Shown here in pieces: positions 25,597 through 34,122 of a stretch of DNA of 64,000 nucleotides; position 1 is the stretch's first letter; each line of letters starts with the position of its first letter. A program made the position numbers and the translations under genes. The notes beneath the pieces were generated by a model, which worked only from the letters and a program-made list of their open reading frames with translations, was not told the origin of the DNA and did no database searches. Source of the stretch: Gemmobacter denitrificans (GTDB lineage Bacteria > Pseudomonadota > Alphaproteobacteria > Rhodobacterales > Rhodobacteraceae); NCBI RefSeq assembly GCF_036964905.1, contig NZ_JBALHR010000009.1:62001-126000 (forward strand), read 5' to 3'.

Positions 25597-26655
25597 TTAG
25601 GGGGTATTCCTTCTGATACGGCCTTCAAACGGGTTGTGAACCGGGGCAGATTTGTCCGCGATCTGGGCCGCACGGCGGGCCCGCAGATAGGGGAAATCGC
25701 GCAAAAGCATCCGTTCCAGATGGGCACCGGCCTGAAAGGGTTCATAACGCGGCGCGGTGCCCGGCGGCACCAGCTGCGGAAAGGGCCGGATCAGCGTATC
25801 GTGGTTGGCCGCCACGAAATAAGGCATCGAAAACCGTTCGGGGCTGCGATTTGTCACCCGATGCGGGGTGGATCGCAGGATGCCATTGGTCCAGGCCTCC
25901 AGCATGTCGCCGATATTCACCACAAAGACCGCATGATCGACCGGCACATCGATCCACTGATCATCCTGTGTCAGCACCTGCAGCCCTTCGTTGCGGGTAT
26001 GCAGCAGGGTCAGACATTCGTAATCGGTATGCGCACCCATGTTCACCGATTTGTGGTCGGTCGTGCCTGCGGCCCGCAGGTAATGCAGCAGACGCAGTTG
26101 CGAGATGGGTTTGGTCATCTGGCTGGTGATCGCCCCGACTGGCAGGCCAAGATACAGTTCCAACGCGCCGCAGATGCGGCGGCCAAGCTCCGCCACCGCG
26201 GCATGATAGCGCGACACCGTGCTGCGAAACCCGTCCAGATCGGGCCAGACATTCGGACCCAGAACCAGATTGCCGGCAAGGAAATCCGGGTCATCGGCGG
26301 GCAGATCCAGCCCCATGTCGAAGGCTTCGTAATTGCGATGCACCTCGTCGGCGTAGTCGCCCTTTTCGCTGAACGGGACATAGCCGCGATGATTGGGGCT
26401 GTTGCCGATGTAATAGGCAAGCTTCCGCGCCTCGGGCTGTGCGAAGAACCGGGCGGCCATCTGATAGGTCGCCTCGATCATTGTCGGGTCGATGCCGTGG
26501 CGATGGATGCGGAAAAATCCGTATACCCGTGCCGCATTGCCGATTTCTTCGGCGATCTGGCGCTGGATGGTGGGGTTTCCCCCGAACAGACCACTGACAT
26601 CGATCAATGGCAAGGTGGGCAGGGTCGCTTCGTGGCAGCGGAGCGTGATGGTCAT
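25597..26655 (-). CDS. Isopenicillin-N-synthase-like 2OG-Fe(II) oxygenase
   Basis: The 352-residue enzyme has the DIOX_N-type start LPLIDVSGLFGG and the jelly-roll iron site H209-x-D211 (GAHTDYE) with distal H265 (STPHRVTN). R274 and S276 (ERFSMPYF) match the RxS that binds 2-oxoglutarate or substrate. The start at 26655 is chosen for its GGAGG Shine-Dalgarno seven bases upstream; a longer in-frame start at 26682 lacks one. Relatives hydroxylate or cyclise small peptides, amino acids and plant-type metabolites. It lies downstream of the sensor kinase and shares a transcript with the LysE exporter. Whether it acts on the NRPS product is open. Confidence 0.9.
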   Translation of the reverse strand: MTITLRCHEATLPTLPLIDVSGLFGGNPTIQRQIAEEIGNAARVYGFFRIHRHGIDPTMIEATYQMAARFFAQPEARKLAYYIGNSPNHRGYVPFSEKGDYADEVHRNYEAFDMGLDLPADDPDFLAGNLVLGPNVWPDLDGFRSTVSRYHAAVAELGRRICGALELYLGLPVGAITSQMTKPISQLRLLHYLRAAGTTDHKSVNMGAHTDYECLTLLHTRNEGLQVLTQDDQWIDVPVDHAVFVVNIGDMLEAWTNGILRSTPHRVTNRSPERFSMPYFVAANHDTLIRPFPQLVPPGTAPRYEPFQAGAHLERMLLRDFPYLRARRAAQIADKSAPVHNPFEGRIRRNTP

Positions 26656-26718
26656 GGAATCCTCCTTCGGGACGGGCTCCAACCTATCGAGAACATGGTT
26701 AATAAAGTTCTGCAGATG

Positions 26719-28071
26719 TCAGGAAATGGCCGGGAAGGTAAGCTGGAAGCTGGTGCCCTTGCCCGGTTCGGACATCACGGTGACCGTCCCCCCCAATTGC
26801 TGGGTAAAGCCCCGGACGATCGACAAGCCCAGACCGGTGCCTGCACCCACCGGTTTCGAGGTGAAGAAGGGGTCGAAGATCTGGCCCAGGCGATCGGCAG
26901 GGATGCCGACCCCGCTGTCAGACAGGGTCAGCCGCACATGCCGCCCCGGCAAGATATCCATGCCCTGACCCATGGAATCGGCCATGTTGTGCAGCAGGTT
27001 TTCGGTCGTAATCCGGACCTGACCGCCCTCGGGCATTGCATCCAGCGCGTTTTCCACCAGATTGAGCAGCACACTTTCGATGGCTGCGGCATCGGCGGCA
27101 ATTGGCCAAAGGCCCTGCGCCAGAGACAGATCCAACCGCTGCGCCACCGAGTGCGGTTGCCCGGCCTGAAAGGCGGCCACCTCGGCGTTCAGATCAAGCC
27201 GGATGGGGTTCAGCCGGGATTTCTGGGCAAAGGCCAGCATGTCGCGCATCAGTCGCGCACCACGTTCCGCCGCCGTCCGGGCATCGTACAGTGACCGGTC
27301 CGCATTGGGGCCGGTGCGGTCGAATTCCAGAAAATCCAGATTGCCAAGGATGACCGTCAGAAGATTGTTGAATTCATGGGCGAGCCGCCCGGTCAGCTTG
27401 CCGATGGATTCCATCCGCCGTGCTTCGAACAGCCGGGCCTCCAGCGCCTTGCGCATGGCGATTTCTTCGGTCAGCTGCGCATGTGACGCGACCAGATCGC
27501 GATACCGTTCTGCCGAGCGCCGGGCTTCGCCCAGCAGATCAAGCTTGGCGCTGGTCATGGCGGCGACGGTGGTCAGAAGGCCCAGTTCCGCCTCGCCAAA
27601 AGCGCCGGGATCGGGATGTTCACTGTCGATCACACCCACAACCCGCCCGCGCGACAACAGCGGCACACAGATTTCCGACCGGGCCGGCTGGGTATCGGGG
27701 ATGTAATTCTGGCTGCGCAACAGATCATCAACGATGACCGGCTTGCCGCTTTGGGCCACCCGCCCGGTGATGCCCTTGCCGAAGGGGATGATCAGCGGAT
27801 TGATGATGCTGCGGCCAAAGGGATTCTTGTCGCCCCACGCGGCCACCTGCCGAAGGCACGTCTGGGTCTGATCCACCTGATAGATGACACAATCGACAAA
27901 GTTCAGCCGACCGACCACATTCTGCGCGACATGCCAGAACAAATCGTCTTCGCTGCGGATCTGGATCAGATCCACGGCGAAGGAATTCAGGGTACGCAGC
28001 ATCGCCGCTTCTGTCGAAAGTGCAATGCCGCCATCTTGCGGAATTGTCGCTCGCTGCAAGCTTATCCCCAT
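26719..28071 (-). CDS. GAF-domain sensor histidine kinase (orphan)
   Basis: The 450-residue soluble kinase has a GAF domain (about 25-180), a coiled-coil linker, a HisKA-like box with H232 (LAHEFNNLLTVILGNLDFLE) and a HATPase domain with N box NLVENALDAMPEGGQ, G1 SDSGVGIP and G2 GAGTGLGLSIVRGF. No transmembrane segment is seen, so it senses a cytoplasmic signal. No response regulator lies beside it. The start at 28071 follows AAGGCGGG; a start at 28119 would run through the palindrome at 28102-28120 and looks artificial. It diverges from the NRPS gene and may share control with it. Confidence 0.88.
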   Translation of the reverse strand: MGISLQRATIPQDGGIALSTEAAMLRTLNSFAVDLIQIRSEDDLFWHVAQNVVGRLNFVDCVIYQVDQTQTCLRQVAAWGDKNPFGRSIINPLIIPFGKGITGRVAQSGKPVIVDDLLRSQNYIPDTQPARSEICVPLLSRGRVVGVIDSEHPDPGAFGEAELGLLTTVAAMTSAKLDLLGEARRSAERYRDLVASHAQLTEEIAMRKALEARLFEARRMESIGKLTGRLAHEFNNLLTVILGNLDFLEFDRTGPNADRSLYDARTAAERGARLMRDMLAFAQKSRLNPIRLDLNAEVAAFQAGQPHSVAQRLDLSLAQGLWPIAADAAAIESVLLNLVENALDAMPEGGQVRITTENLLHNMADSMGQGMDILPGRHVRLTLSDSGVGIPADRLGQIFDPFFTSKPVGAGTGLGLSIVRGFTQQLGGTVTVMSEPGKGTSFQLTFPAIS

Positions 28072-28101
28072 CGTCCGATTCCCGCCTTCACAGTAAGAAA
28101 C

Positions 28102-28120
28102 AATGTACCAAAGGTACATT
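28102..28120. promoter_or_regulatory. Palindromic operator candidate between kinase and NRPS genes
   Basis: AATGTACC (28102-28109) and GGTACATT (28113-28120) form a perfect 8-bp inverted repeat around AAA, in an AT-rich part of the 239-base divergent gap. It lies 31 bases upstream of the kinase start and 191 upstream of the chosen NRPS start. Symmetry and position fit a dimeric repressor or activator site; the regulator is not known. Confidence 0.55.
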
Positions 28121-28310
28121 TAAATTTGAAAATACAACCATAGAGCGGGTGTTGGCGCAAGATTAATACTTTTGGGCAGGGTTGCACGCCGAAGATTGCG
28201 CATTATGCGGGACATTATGGTCAAGTCTTTGCCACAGTATGGCCGGTTTCGGTTGTCAGTCAGGCGTTGGAGCCCCTGTTGTGGGCGGGACGAAGGAGGC
28301 AGAGGGCGGC

Positions 28311-31300
28311 TTGGGACGCAATCGGTTTGCAGCAACGGCAATGCAGGCGGGACTGCTGTATGAAAGCAGCCTGTCCGGGCGCCCGTGGGCCAATGTCGAA
28401 CAGGTTGTCGTAACTTTTCGGCCCGATCCGGGCGTGGATGCGGATCGTATCCGCAATGCCTGGGCCGCACTTTCCCTCCGGCATGAGGCGTTGCGCAGCC
28501 GCTTTGTGACCGGGGCTGACGGCACGCTGATGCAAGAGGTGCTGGCAGAACCCGCCTTCGGCTTTGATGTGCTGGATTGGACCGGCCTGTCATCCGACCA
28601 GGTTCAGGCCAGCATGGCGGCGCATCTTCGCACAGACCGCGATCGGGGTGCCGATCCGTTGCAAAGCCCGGGGTGGCGGGTTGCGCTGATCCGGCAGGCC
28701 GAGGGGCGTATCACCCTTGTCTGGACCATTCACCACGCATTGATCGATGGTCCGGGCCTGCAGATCGCCCTGCATGACCTGTTCGATGATCTGGCGGGCC
28801 GTGCGCCGGTTTCCGCCGCCGGTCAGATCAGACCGCAGGCCACGGCTGCGATGGATCACGGCGCGTCTGATGCTCCGGCAGAACCGGAACACGCCATGCA
28901 GCAGATGCTGGCCGATGCGCCAGATTGCGGCAGCATCGCCACCCATCCCGATGCGGAGCCAGGGCGGATGACCCATCTGTCCCGCAGATTGGCGGTCGAG
29001 GTTTCGGGGCGGATCAAGGAAACAGCGCATGCCGCCGGGGTCACATCGCTGAACATGGTGCAACTGGCCTGGGGGCTGGTTCTTGCGCGCTGGACCGGTG
29101 AAAACGGCGCTCTGTACGGTCTGGTGGACAGTCTGCGGAACCATCGCGCCGACAGTGACCGGACAGTGGGCTGTCTTATCACCACGGTGCCGTTTCAGGT
29201 CGGGCTGACCGGGGGGGGCACCCTGCGCGATCTTCTGACCGGATTGCGCCAGCAGACCCGTGCGCTGCGCCGTCAGGGGCGGGGCCCGGCAGATGACCTG
29301 CGGCAGGCTTCGGGCGGCAGATATGACAGTATCCTTGTCTTTTCGCCCGCCACTTTGGCGGCAGCCCTGACCAAGGCCGATCCGGCCTGGCAAGAGCGCG
29401 AGGTGACCCTGCACGAGGAAGGCGCGGCGCTGCTGATGCTTGCGGTCTATGACGACCCCGAGATGCTGGTGGAACTGGAATTCGATCCTGCCCGGCTTGA
29501 CCCGGCCCGTGCTGCGCGGCTGCTGGATCACGTCATGCGCCTGCTGGAAGGGCTGGCTACGGCCGATCTGGATGCCGGAACGGCCAGCCTTGACATGCTG
29601 GCCCCCGCCGAGGCGGCAGAGCTGCAGGCTCTTGCGCAACCGGATCACGCAGTCGAGGGGGGCCTTCCCTGTATCGCAACCCGGTTTGAACGGATGGCTG
29701 CGGCGCAACCGGATGCCATCGCACTGGACGGGGCGGGTTGCCCGCATGGGCCGGTCAGCTATGCCGTGCTGGATGCCATGGCCAATGCGCTGGCGCATCG
29801 ACTGGCGGCGGCGGGGCTTGGGCCGGGGGATCTGGTGGCGGTGCTGCTGCCCCGGGGGGCAGACCATGTGACGGCGCTGCTGGCGGTGCTGAAGCTGGGT
29901 GCGGCCTTCCTGCCACTTGATCCGGGCCAACCCCAGGCGGTGATCGCAGGCCTGCTGCAACGGGCCGGGGTGCAGGCCGCGATGACATCGGCCAATGCCC
30001 GCCCGCTGCCCGGTGTGGCGCTGCAGTTTGCCCCCGATCCGGCAGACCGTGCGGCCCTGCCGCCGCCGCGTCCTGACCCTGATGCCGGGCGTCTGGCCTA
30101 TGTGATCCACACGTCCGGATCCACTGGTCTGCCCAAGGGGGTCATGGGTCTGTGCGGTGCCCTGTCGGCCCATGCCGATGCCGTGATACAGGCCTATGGT
30201 CTGACCGCGCAGGATGCTGTGCTGCAATTTGCCGGTCTGGCCTTTGATGTCGCGCTGGAAGAAATCCTGCCCACTCTGCTGATCGGGGGACGGGTGGTGT
30301 TTCGGGATGAGGCCTCGGCGCTGTCGGTTTCGGGCTTTCTGGATCATCTGGCCCGGTTCAAACCCACGGTTCTGAACCTGCCGGCCTCGTTCTGGCATGT
30401 GCTGGTCGATGATCTGTCTGCGCATGACAGGGTGCTGCCCCCCGAGGTGCGGCTGATGATCACCGGGTCGGAGCGGATCAATCCGCGCGCCCTTGTGCAG
30501 TGGCAGAGGCTGGGTTTGGCCTGCGACTGGATCAATGCCTATGGCCCGACCGAGGCCACCATTTCCTGCATCGCCCATCGGATCGCCGCAGGCGCGACCG
30601 CGCATGATCCGGGGCAGAGCGTGCCGATCGGTCGCCCCTTGGGCCATGCCACCGCATGGGTGCGCGCATTCGACGGAACGCTGGCACCGCGTGGTGCCGA
30701 GGGTGTGCTGTGGGTCGGTGGCCCCGCCGTGGCCGGTGGCTATCTGCATCGCCCCGAGGAAACCGCGCTGCGCTTTCATCCCGATCCCGCAGGCGGCGCA
30801 GGCCGCATCTACGATACGGGCGACCGGGCCTGCTGGCGTGCCGATGGGTGCCTAGATTTTCTGGGGCGGCGGGATCGCGAAGTAAAGCTGCGCGGCCACC
30901 GCATCGACCTGAACCAGATCGAGACGGTGATCGGCGCGCTTCCGGGGGTGCAGCAGGTGCATGTCGCGCTGGATGGCGAAACTGGCGGGCAGGCCCGGCT
31001 TCTGGCCTGGGTCATGGTGGAAGGCGGCCCTGCCGAGGCTGATCTGGCCGGGCTGCGCCGCGCGGCGGGGCAGGAGCTGCCCTCTTACATGGTGCCGTCG
31101 GTGGTTGCGGTGGATCGGTTGCCGGTCAACGCCAATGGCAAGATCGACACCGCTGCGCTGCCACGTCCGATGCGTGGGGTGACGATTGCCGATACCGGAT
31201 CGGCCACCGCGCTTGATCCTCTGGCCGCCGTCATTGCCCGCTGCATGGCCGAGGTGCTGAAACTGGATATCGTGGCGCCGGATGCCGATTTCCACGAACT

Positions 31301-32204
31301 GGGTGGCGATTCACTGCTGGCGCTTCGGGTGGTCAGCCTGTTCGAGGCGCGGTCAGGCCGCCGGTTGCGGGCCATGGACCTGCACCTGCATCCCACAGCC
31401 ATCGCCCTTGCGGCCCTGCTGCGTGAAGACAGGTTGCAGCCGAAATATCTGGTGCCGATCCAGCCCGAGGGCAGACAGCCCGCTTTCTTCGCCGTGCATG
31501 TGTTGGGCCGCAATGAAGAGCTGTTCCGCCCATTAGCGGCATCGCTAGGCCCCGATTATCCGGTGTTCGGGTTGACCATCGGGATGCCGCGCAATCTGGC
31601 GGAAATCGACGTGCAGCGTACCGCCCGGGTCTATTTCGAGGAAATCCAGACCCATCATCCCGCTGGGCCGATTGGCTTGGGTGCCGTGTCGATGGCGGCC
31701 TATTTCGCCTTTGAACTGGCGCAGTTGCTGATCAGCGCGGGGCGCGAGGTGCGGGTGCTGGCCATTCTGGATGCCATGGGGCCGGATGGCCGCCCGGCAC
31801 TGGGCGGCATGGCCAAGCTGCGGGCACATCTGGATCAGTTGCGCCAGCAGGGTCGTGGCCATCTGGCCAAGATATGGGGAAACCGGCTGCAGAAATGGCG
31901 CGACCGGCGCGATGCGCGCCAGCTTGCTCCGGGAGAGGTGAACGGCTTTTCGGTGGTTCAGGCCAATGTGCGCGCGGTGGAAAGCTATGCGCCCCTGCCC
32001 TATGAGGGCCGTCTGGCGGTCTTCCGCGCCGATGCCAGCTATTGGGACAGCCCCGAGGCGATTGCCAGCGGTCTGGGCTGGGCATCGGTCGCGCAGGGCG
32101 GGCTGGAAATCCATGATCTGCCGGGGGATCACCTGTCGATCCTGCACCCCGGCAATGTCGATGTCCTGGCTGGCCATCTGCGCCGGATGCTGGCCGAGGA
32201 GTGA
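28311..32204 (+). CDS. Single-module nonribosomal peptide synthetase (C-A-PCP-TE)
   Basis: With a TTG start at 28311 (AAGGAGG at 28293-28299) the product has 1297 residues; ATG 28239 or TTG 28182 would add a Cys-rich, unlikely N terminus. Condensation domain, about 1-430: MQAGLLYE opening and HHALIDG at 141-147. Adenylation domain, about 435-945: A3 HTSGSTGLPKG near 598, A5 NAYGPTE, A7 YDTGDRACW, A8 RDREVKLRGHRIDL, A10 NANGKID. Carrier domain: Ser1001 in LGGDSLLALR. Thioesterase, about 1045-1297: Ser1127, an Asp in LAILDAMGP and His in GDHLSILHP. The elbow reads AVSMA, not GxSxG. One module with C and TE suggests an N-acylated or amide-linked single amino acid. No phosphopantetheinyl transferase is nearby. 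Confidence 0.9.
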   Translation: MGRNRFAATAMQAGLLYESSLSGRPWANVEQVVVTFRPDPGVDADRIRNAWAALSLRHEALRSRFVTGADGTLMQEVLAEPAFGFDVLDWTGLSSDQVQASMAAHLRTDRDRGADPLQSPGWRVALIRQAEGRITLVWTIHHALIDGPGLQIALHDLFDDLAGRAPVSAAGQIRPQATAAMDHGASDAPAEPEHAMQQMLADAPDCGSIATHPDAEPGRMTHLSRRLAVEVSGRIKETAHAAGVTSLNMVQLAWGLVLARWTGENGALYGLVDSLRNHRADSDRTVGCLITTVPFQVGLTGGGTLRDLLTGLRQQTRALRRQGRGPADDLRQASGGRYDSILVFSPATLAAALTKADPAWQEREVTLHEEGAALLMLAVYDDPEMLVELEFDPARLDPARAARLLDHVMRLLEGLATADLDAGTASLDMLAPAEAAELQALAQPDHAVEGGLPCIATRFERMAAAQPDAIALDGAGCPHGPVSYAVLDAMANALAHRLAAAGLGPGDLVAVLLPRGADHVTALLAVLKLGAAFLPLDPGQPQAVIAGLLQRAGVQAAMTSANARPLPGVALQFAPDPADRAALPPPRPDPDAGRLAYVIHTSGSTGLPKGVMGLCGALSAHADAVIQAYGLTAQDAVLQFAGLAFDVALEEILPTLLIGGRVVFRDEASALSVSGFLDHLARFKPTVLNLPASFWHVLVDDLSAHDRVLPPEVRLMITGSERINPRALVQWQRLGLACDWINAYGPTEATISCIAHRIAAGATAHDPGQSVPIGRPLGHATAWVRAFDGTLAPRGAEGVLWVGGPAVAGGYLHRPEETALRFHPDPAGGAGRIYDTGDRACWRADGCLDFLGRRDREVKLRGHRIDLNQIETVIGALPGVQQVHVALDGETGGQARLLAWVMVEGGPAEADLAGLRRAAGQELPSYMVPSVVAVDRLPVNANGKIDTAALPRPMRGVTIADTGSATALDPLAAVIARCMAEVLKLDIVAPDADFHELGGDSLLALRVVSLFEARSGRRLRAMDLHLHPTAIALAALLREDRLQPKYLVPIQPEGRQPAFFAVHVLGRNEELFRPLAASLGPDYPVFGLTIGMPRNLAEIDVQRTARVYFEEIQTHHPAGPIGLGAVSMAAYFAFELAQLLISAGREVRVLAILDAMGPDGRPALGGMAKLRAHLDQLRQQGRGHLAKIWGNRLQKWRDRRDARQLAPGEVNGFSVVQANVRAVESYAPLPYEGRLAVFRADASYWDSPEAIASGLGWASVAQGGLEIHDLPGDHLSILHPGNVDVLAGHLRRMLAEE

Positions 32205-32232
32205 TCGGCTGCGCCCTCCTCGGCACAACGGG

Positions 32233-32931
32233 TCAGATATGCCGTGTCACACCCCCATCGACCCGCAGGCTTTGCCCGGTGATGTAGGAACTGTCATCGG
32301 TCAGCAGGAAGGCCGCGGCCTTGGCCTGTTCTTCAACCCGGGCGATGCGCTTCAGCGCGGTCAACTCGCCATATTTCGCCACATCCAGACTGTCGGTAAA
32401 GCCGGGCATCAGGCAATTCATGCGGATATTCTGCGGGCCATAGCGGTCGGCATAAAGCTTGGCAAAGGCCGACACCCCGGCGCGATAGACGCAAGAGGCC
32501 GGAAACCACAGCGAAGGTTCCAGCGCCGCATAGGTGGTGACATTCACGATCGACCCGCCGCCCTGTGCCTCCATCACCGGGGTGACCAGCCGGGCCATGC
32601 GGACCACAGATTTGATGATCATGTCATTGGCCAGATCCCAGTTGTCATCGGTGATCGCCAGCAGGTCGCCCTTGGGCGGGTGGCCGGTATGGTTCAACAC
32701 CGCGTCAATGCGGCCAAAGGCCGAAAGGGCGGTATCGACGATGCCATTCAGATCATCCTCGCTTTGGGCGACGCCGCGCCGGGCCACGCCCCCCAGTTCG
32801 GCGGCAAGGGTTTCGCAACTGTCTGACGGCGACATGAGCGCAAGCCGATAGCCCCGCGCATGCATTTCGCGGGCCACGGCCCCCCCGATCCCGCGCCCGC
32901 CCCCGGTGACGAGACAAACCTTCTGTGTCAT
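32233..32931 (-). CDS. Atypical short-chain dehydrogenase/reductase
   Basis: This 232-residue Rossmann protein has the SDR nucleotide site VTGGGRGIGGAVA (8-20), an NHTG version of the NNAG motif (80-83) and a C-terminal GQSLRVDGGVTRHI. Tyr149 is present, but the YxxxK lysine is replaced: the segment is YRAGV, with Val153. The usual Ser is Thr (NVTTYAA). Normal SDR catalysis is therefore doubtful; the protein may bind NAD(P) or use a different mechanism. GGGAGG precedes the start. It converges on the NRPS gene and diverges from the glycosyltransferase gene. Confidence 0.87.
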   Translation of the reverse strand: MTQKVCLVTGGGRGIGGAVAREMHARGYRLALMSPSDSCETLAAELGGVARRGVAQSEDDLNGIVDTALSAFGRIDAVLNHTGHPPKGDLLAITDDNWDLANDMIIKSVVRMARLVTPVMEAQGGGSIVNVTTYAALEPSLWFPASCVYRAGVSAFAKLYADRYGPQNIRMNCLMPGFTDSLDVAKYGELTALKRIARVEEQAKAAAFLLTDDSSYITGQSLRVDGGVTRHI

Positions 32932-33067
32932 GTGGCAACCTCCCTGATCTGTTGCGGCCAGTCAGCGCCGGGCGTCGGGCGCCGTCAAGCACCCGTTGCG
33001 CCGGCCCGTCACGATTGTGATATGCCCTGTTCGGTGCTAGCACTGATCCCCAGTCCAAGCCGGTGCG

Positions 33068-34111
33068 GTGCCCAACTTGAAGATCCTCAGCTTCACCTGT
33101 GTGCGCAATGAAGGGCCCTATCTGCTGGAATGGATTGCCTATCACCGGCTGATGGGCGTCACCGATTTCGTGATCTTCAGCAATGATTGCGATGATGGCA
33201 GCGACCGGCTGCTGAACGCGCTTGCGGCGGCAGGGGTTGTTATCCATCGGCCCCAGCAGGCCCAACCGGGCAAAAGCGTGCAATGGCAGGCATTGACCGC
33301 CGTTGCACAAGACCGGCTGACCCGGGGCTTCGACTGGGCGCTGTTCAGCGATGTGGATGAGTTTCCGGTCGTCCATGTCGGGCAGCACCGGCTGGCCGAT
33401 CTGGTGGCGGCGCTGCCTGCGGGGGCCGATGCGGTGACCCTGCCGTGGCGGCTGTTTGGGGCCAATGGCCGGGCGCGGCTGGAGAATGTGCCGGTCACCC
33501 GGCAGTTCACGCGCTCGGCCCCGCCTGATCTGACGCATCCGATTGCCGGGCGCTATTTCAAGACGCTGTACCGGCCTGATGCCTTTCAGAAACCCGGGGT
33601 CCACCGCCCGCGTGCCCGTCCGCGACAGGCCCTGCCGCACTGGCACGATGGGTCGGGGCAGCGCCTGCCAGACAGCTTTGCCGCGCAAGAGGCGCAGATT
33701 GCTCTGCCCGGTCTGGCCGCCGGCCGCGCTCTGGCCGAAATGCACCATTATTCCACCCGGTCCGCCGCCGCCTTTCTGGTCAAGGCAGATCGTGGTCTGG
33801 CCAACCGGCGGACCAAGCGGATTGATCTGAGCTATTGGGTCGAACGCAATTTCAACACCCAGCCGAACACCGCCATTGCCCGCTGGGCCGACGCGCTGGA
33901 TGCCGAACTGGCGGCGCTGATGGCCCTACCGGGGATTGCAGAGCTGCACCGCGCCTGTTTCGCATGGCATCAGGCGCGGTTTGCCGAACTGGTCGCCACG
34001 CCGGATGGTTATCGGCTGTTCTGCGATTGCCTTCATGCCGCCGATTCCGCCGCGCTGCCCCGCGATCTTGCGATGGAGCTTTACGGCATTTACGCCAGCA
34101 TCCGGCGCTGA
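33068..34111 (+). CDS. Family 2 glycosyltransferase-like protein (Glyco_tranf_2_4)
   Basis: The 347-residue protein begins LKILSFTCVRNEGPYLLEWIAYHRLMG, the opening of the glycosyltransferase 2-like PF13704-type family, and has the DxD metal/nucleotide-sugar motif in LFSDVDEFPVV near residues 96-106. GTG 33068 is the only sensible start. There is no signal or transmembrane segment, so it acts in the cytoplasm, probably on surface polysaccharide or another glycan; acceptor and donor are unknown. It stands alone between divergent and convergent neighbours. Confidence 0.82.
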   Translation: MPNLKILSFTCVRNEGPYLLEWIAYHRLMGVTDFVIFSNDCDDGSDRLLNALAAAGVVIHRPQQAQPGKSVQWQALTAVAQDRLTRGFDWALFSDVDEFPVVHVGQHRLADLVAALPAGADAVTLPWRLFGANGRARLENVPVTRQFTRSAPPDLTHPIAGRYFKTLYRPDAFQKPGVHRPRARPRQALPHWHDGSGQRLPDSFAAQEAQIALPGLAAGRALAEMHHYSTRSAAAFLVKADRGLANRRTKRIDLSYWVERNFNTQPNTAIARWADALDAELAALMALPGIAELHRACFAWHQARFAELVATPDGYRLFCDCLHAADSAALPRDLAMELYGIYASIRR

Positions 34112-34122
34112 ACGCGGCCCCG

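Noticed and set aside
25237..27294. 685-codon plus-strand open frame opposite the LysE, 2OG oxygenase and kinase genes
   Set aside because: Composition is typical of an antisense shadow; the minus-strand genes have intact family motifs and RBSs.
28165..28190. Sigma-54-like TGGGC...TTGCA element upstream of the NRPS gene
   Set aside because: The GG and GC elements are separated by 8 bases, whereas sigma-54 promoters need 10, so the spacing is wrong.
28182..28310. Longer NRPS N terminus from TTG 28182 or ATG 28239
   Set aside because: The extra residues are Cys-rich and unlike condensation domains, while AAGGAGG sits just before the in-frame TTG 28311 and the C-domain starts directly after it. 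ATG 28239 cannot be fully excluded.
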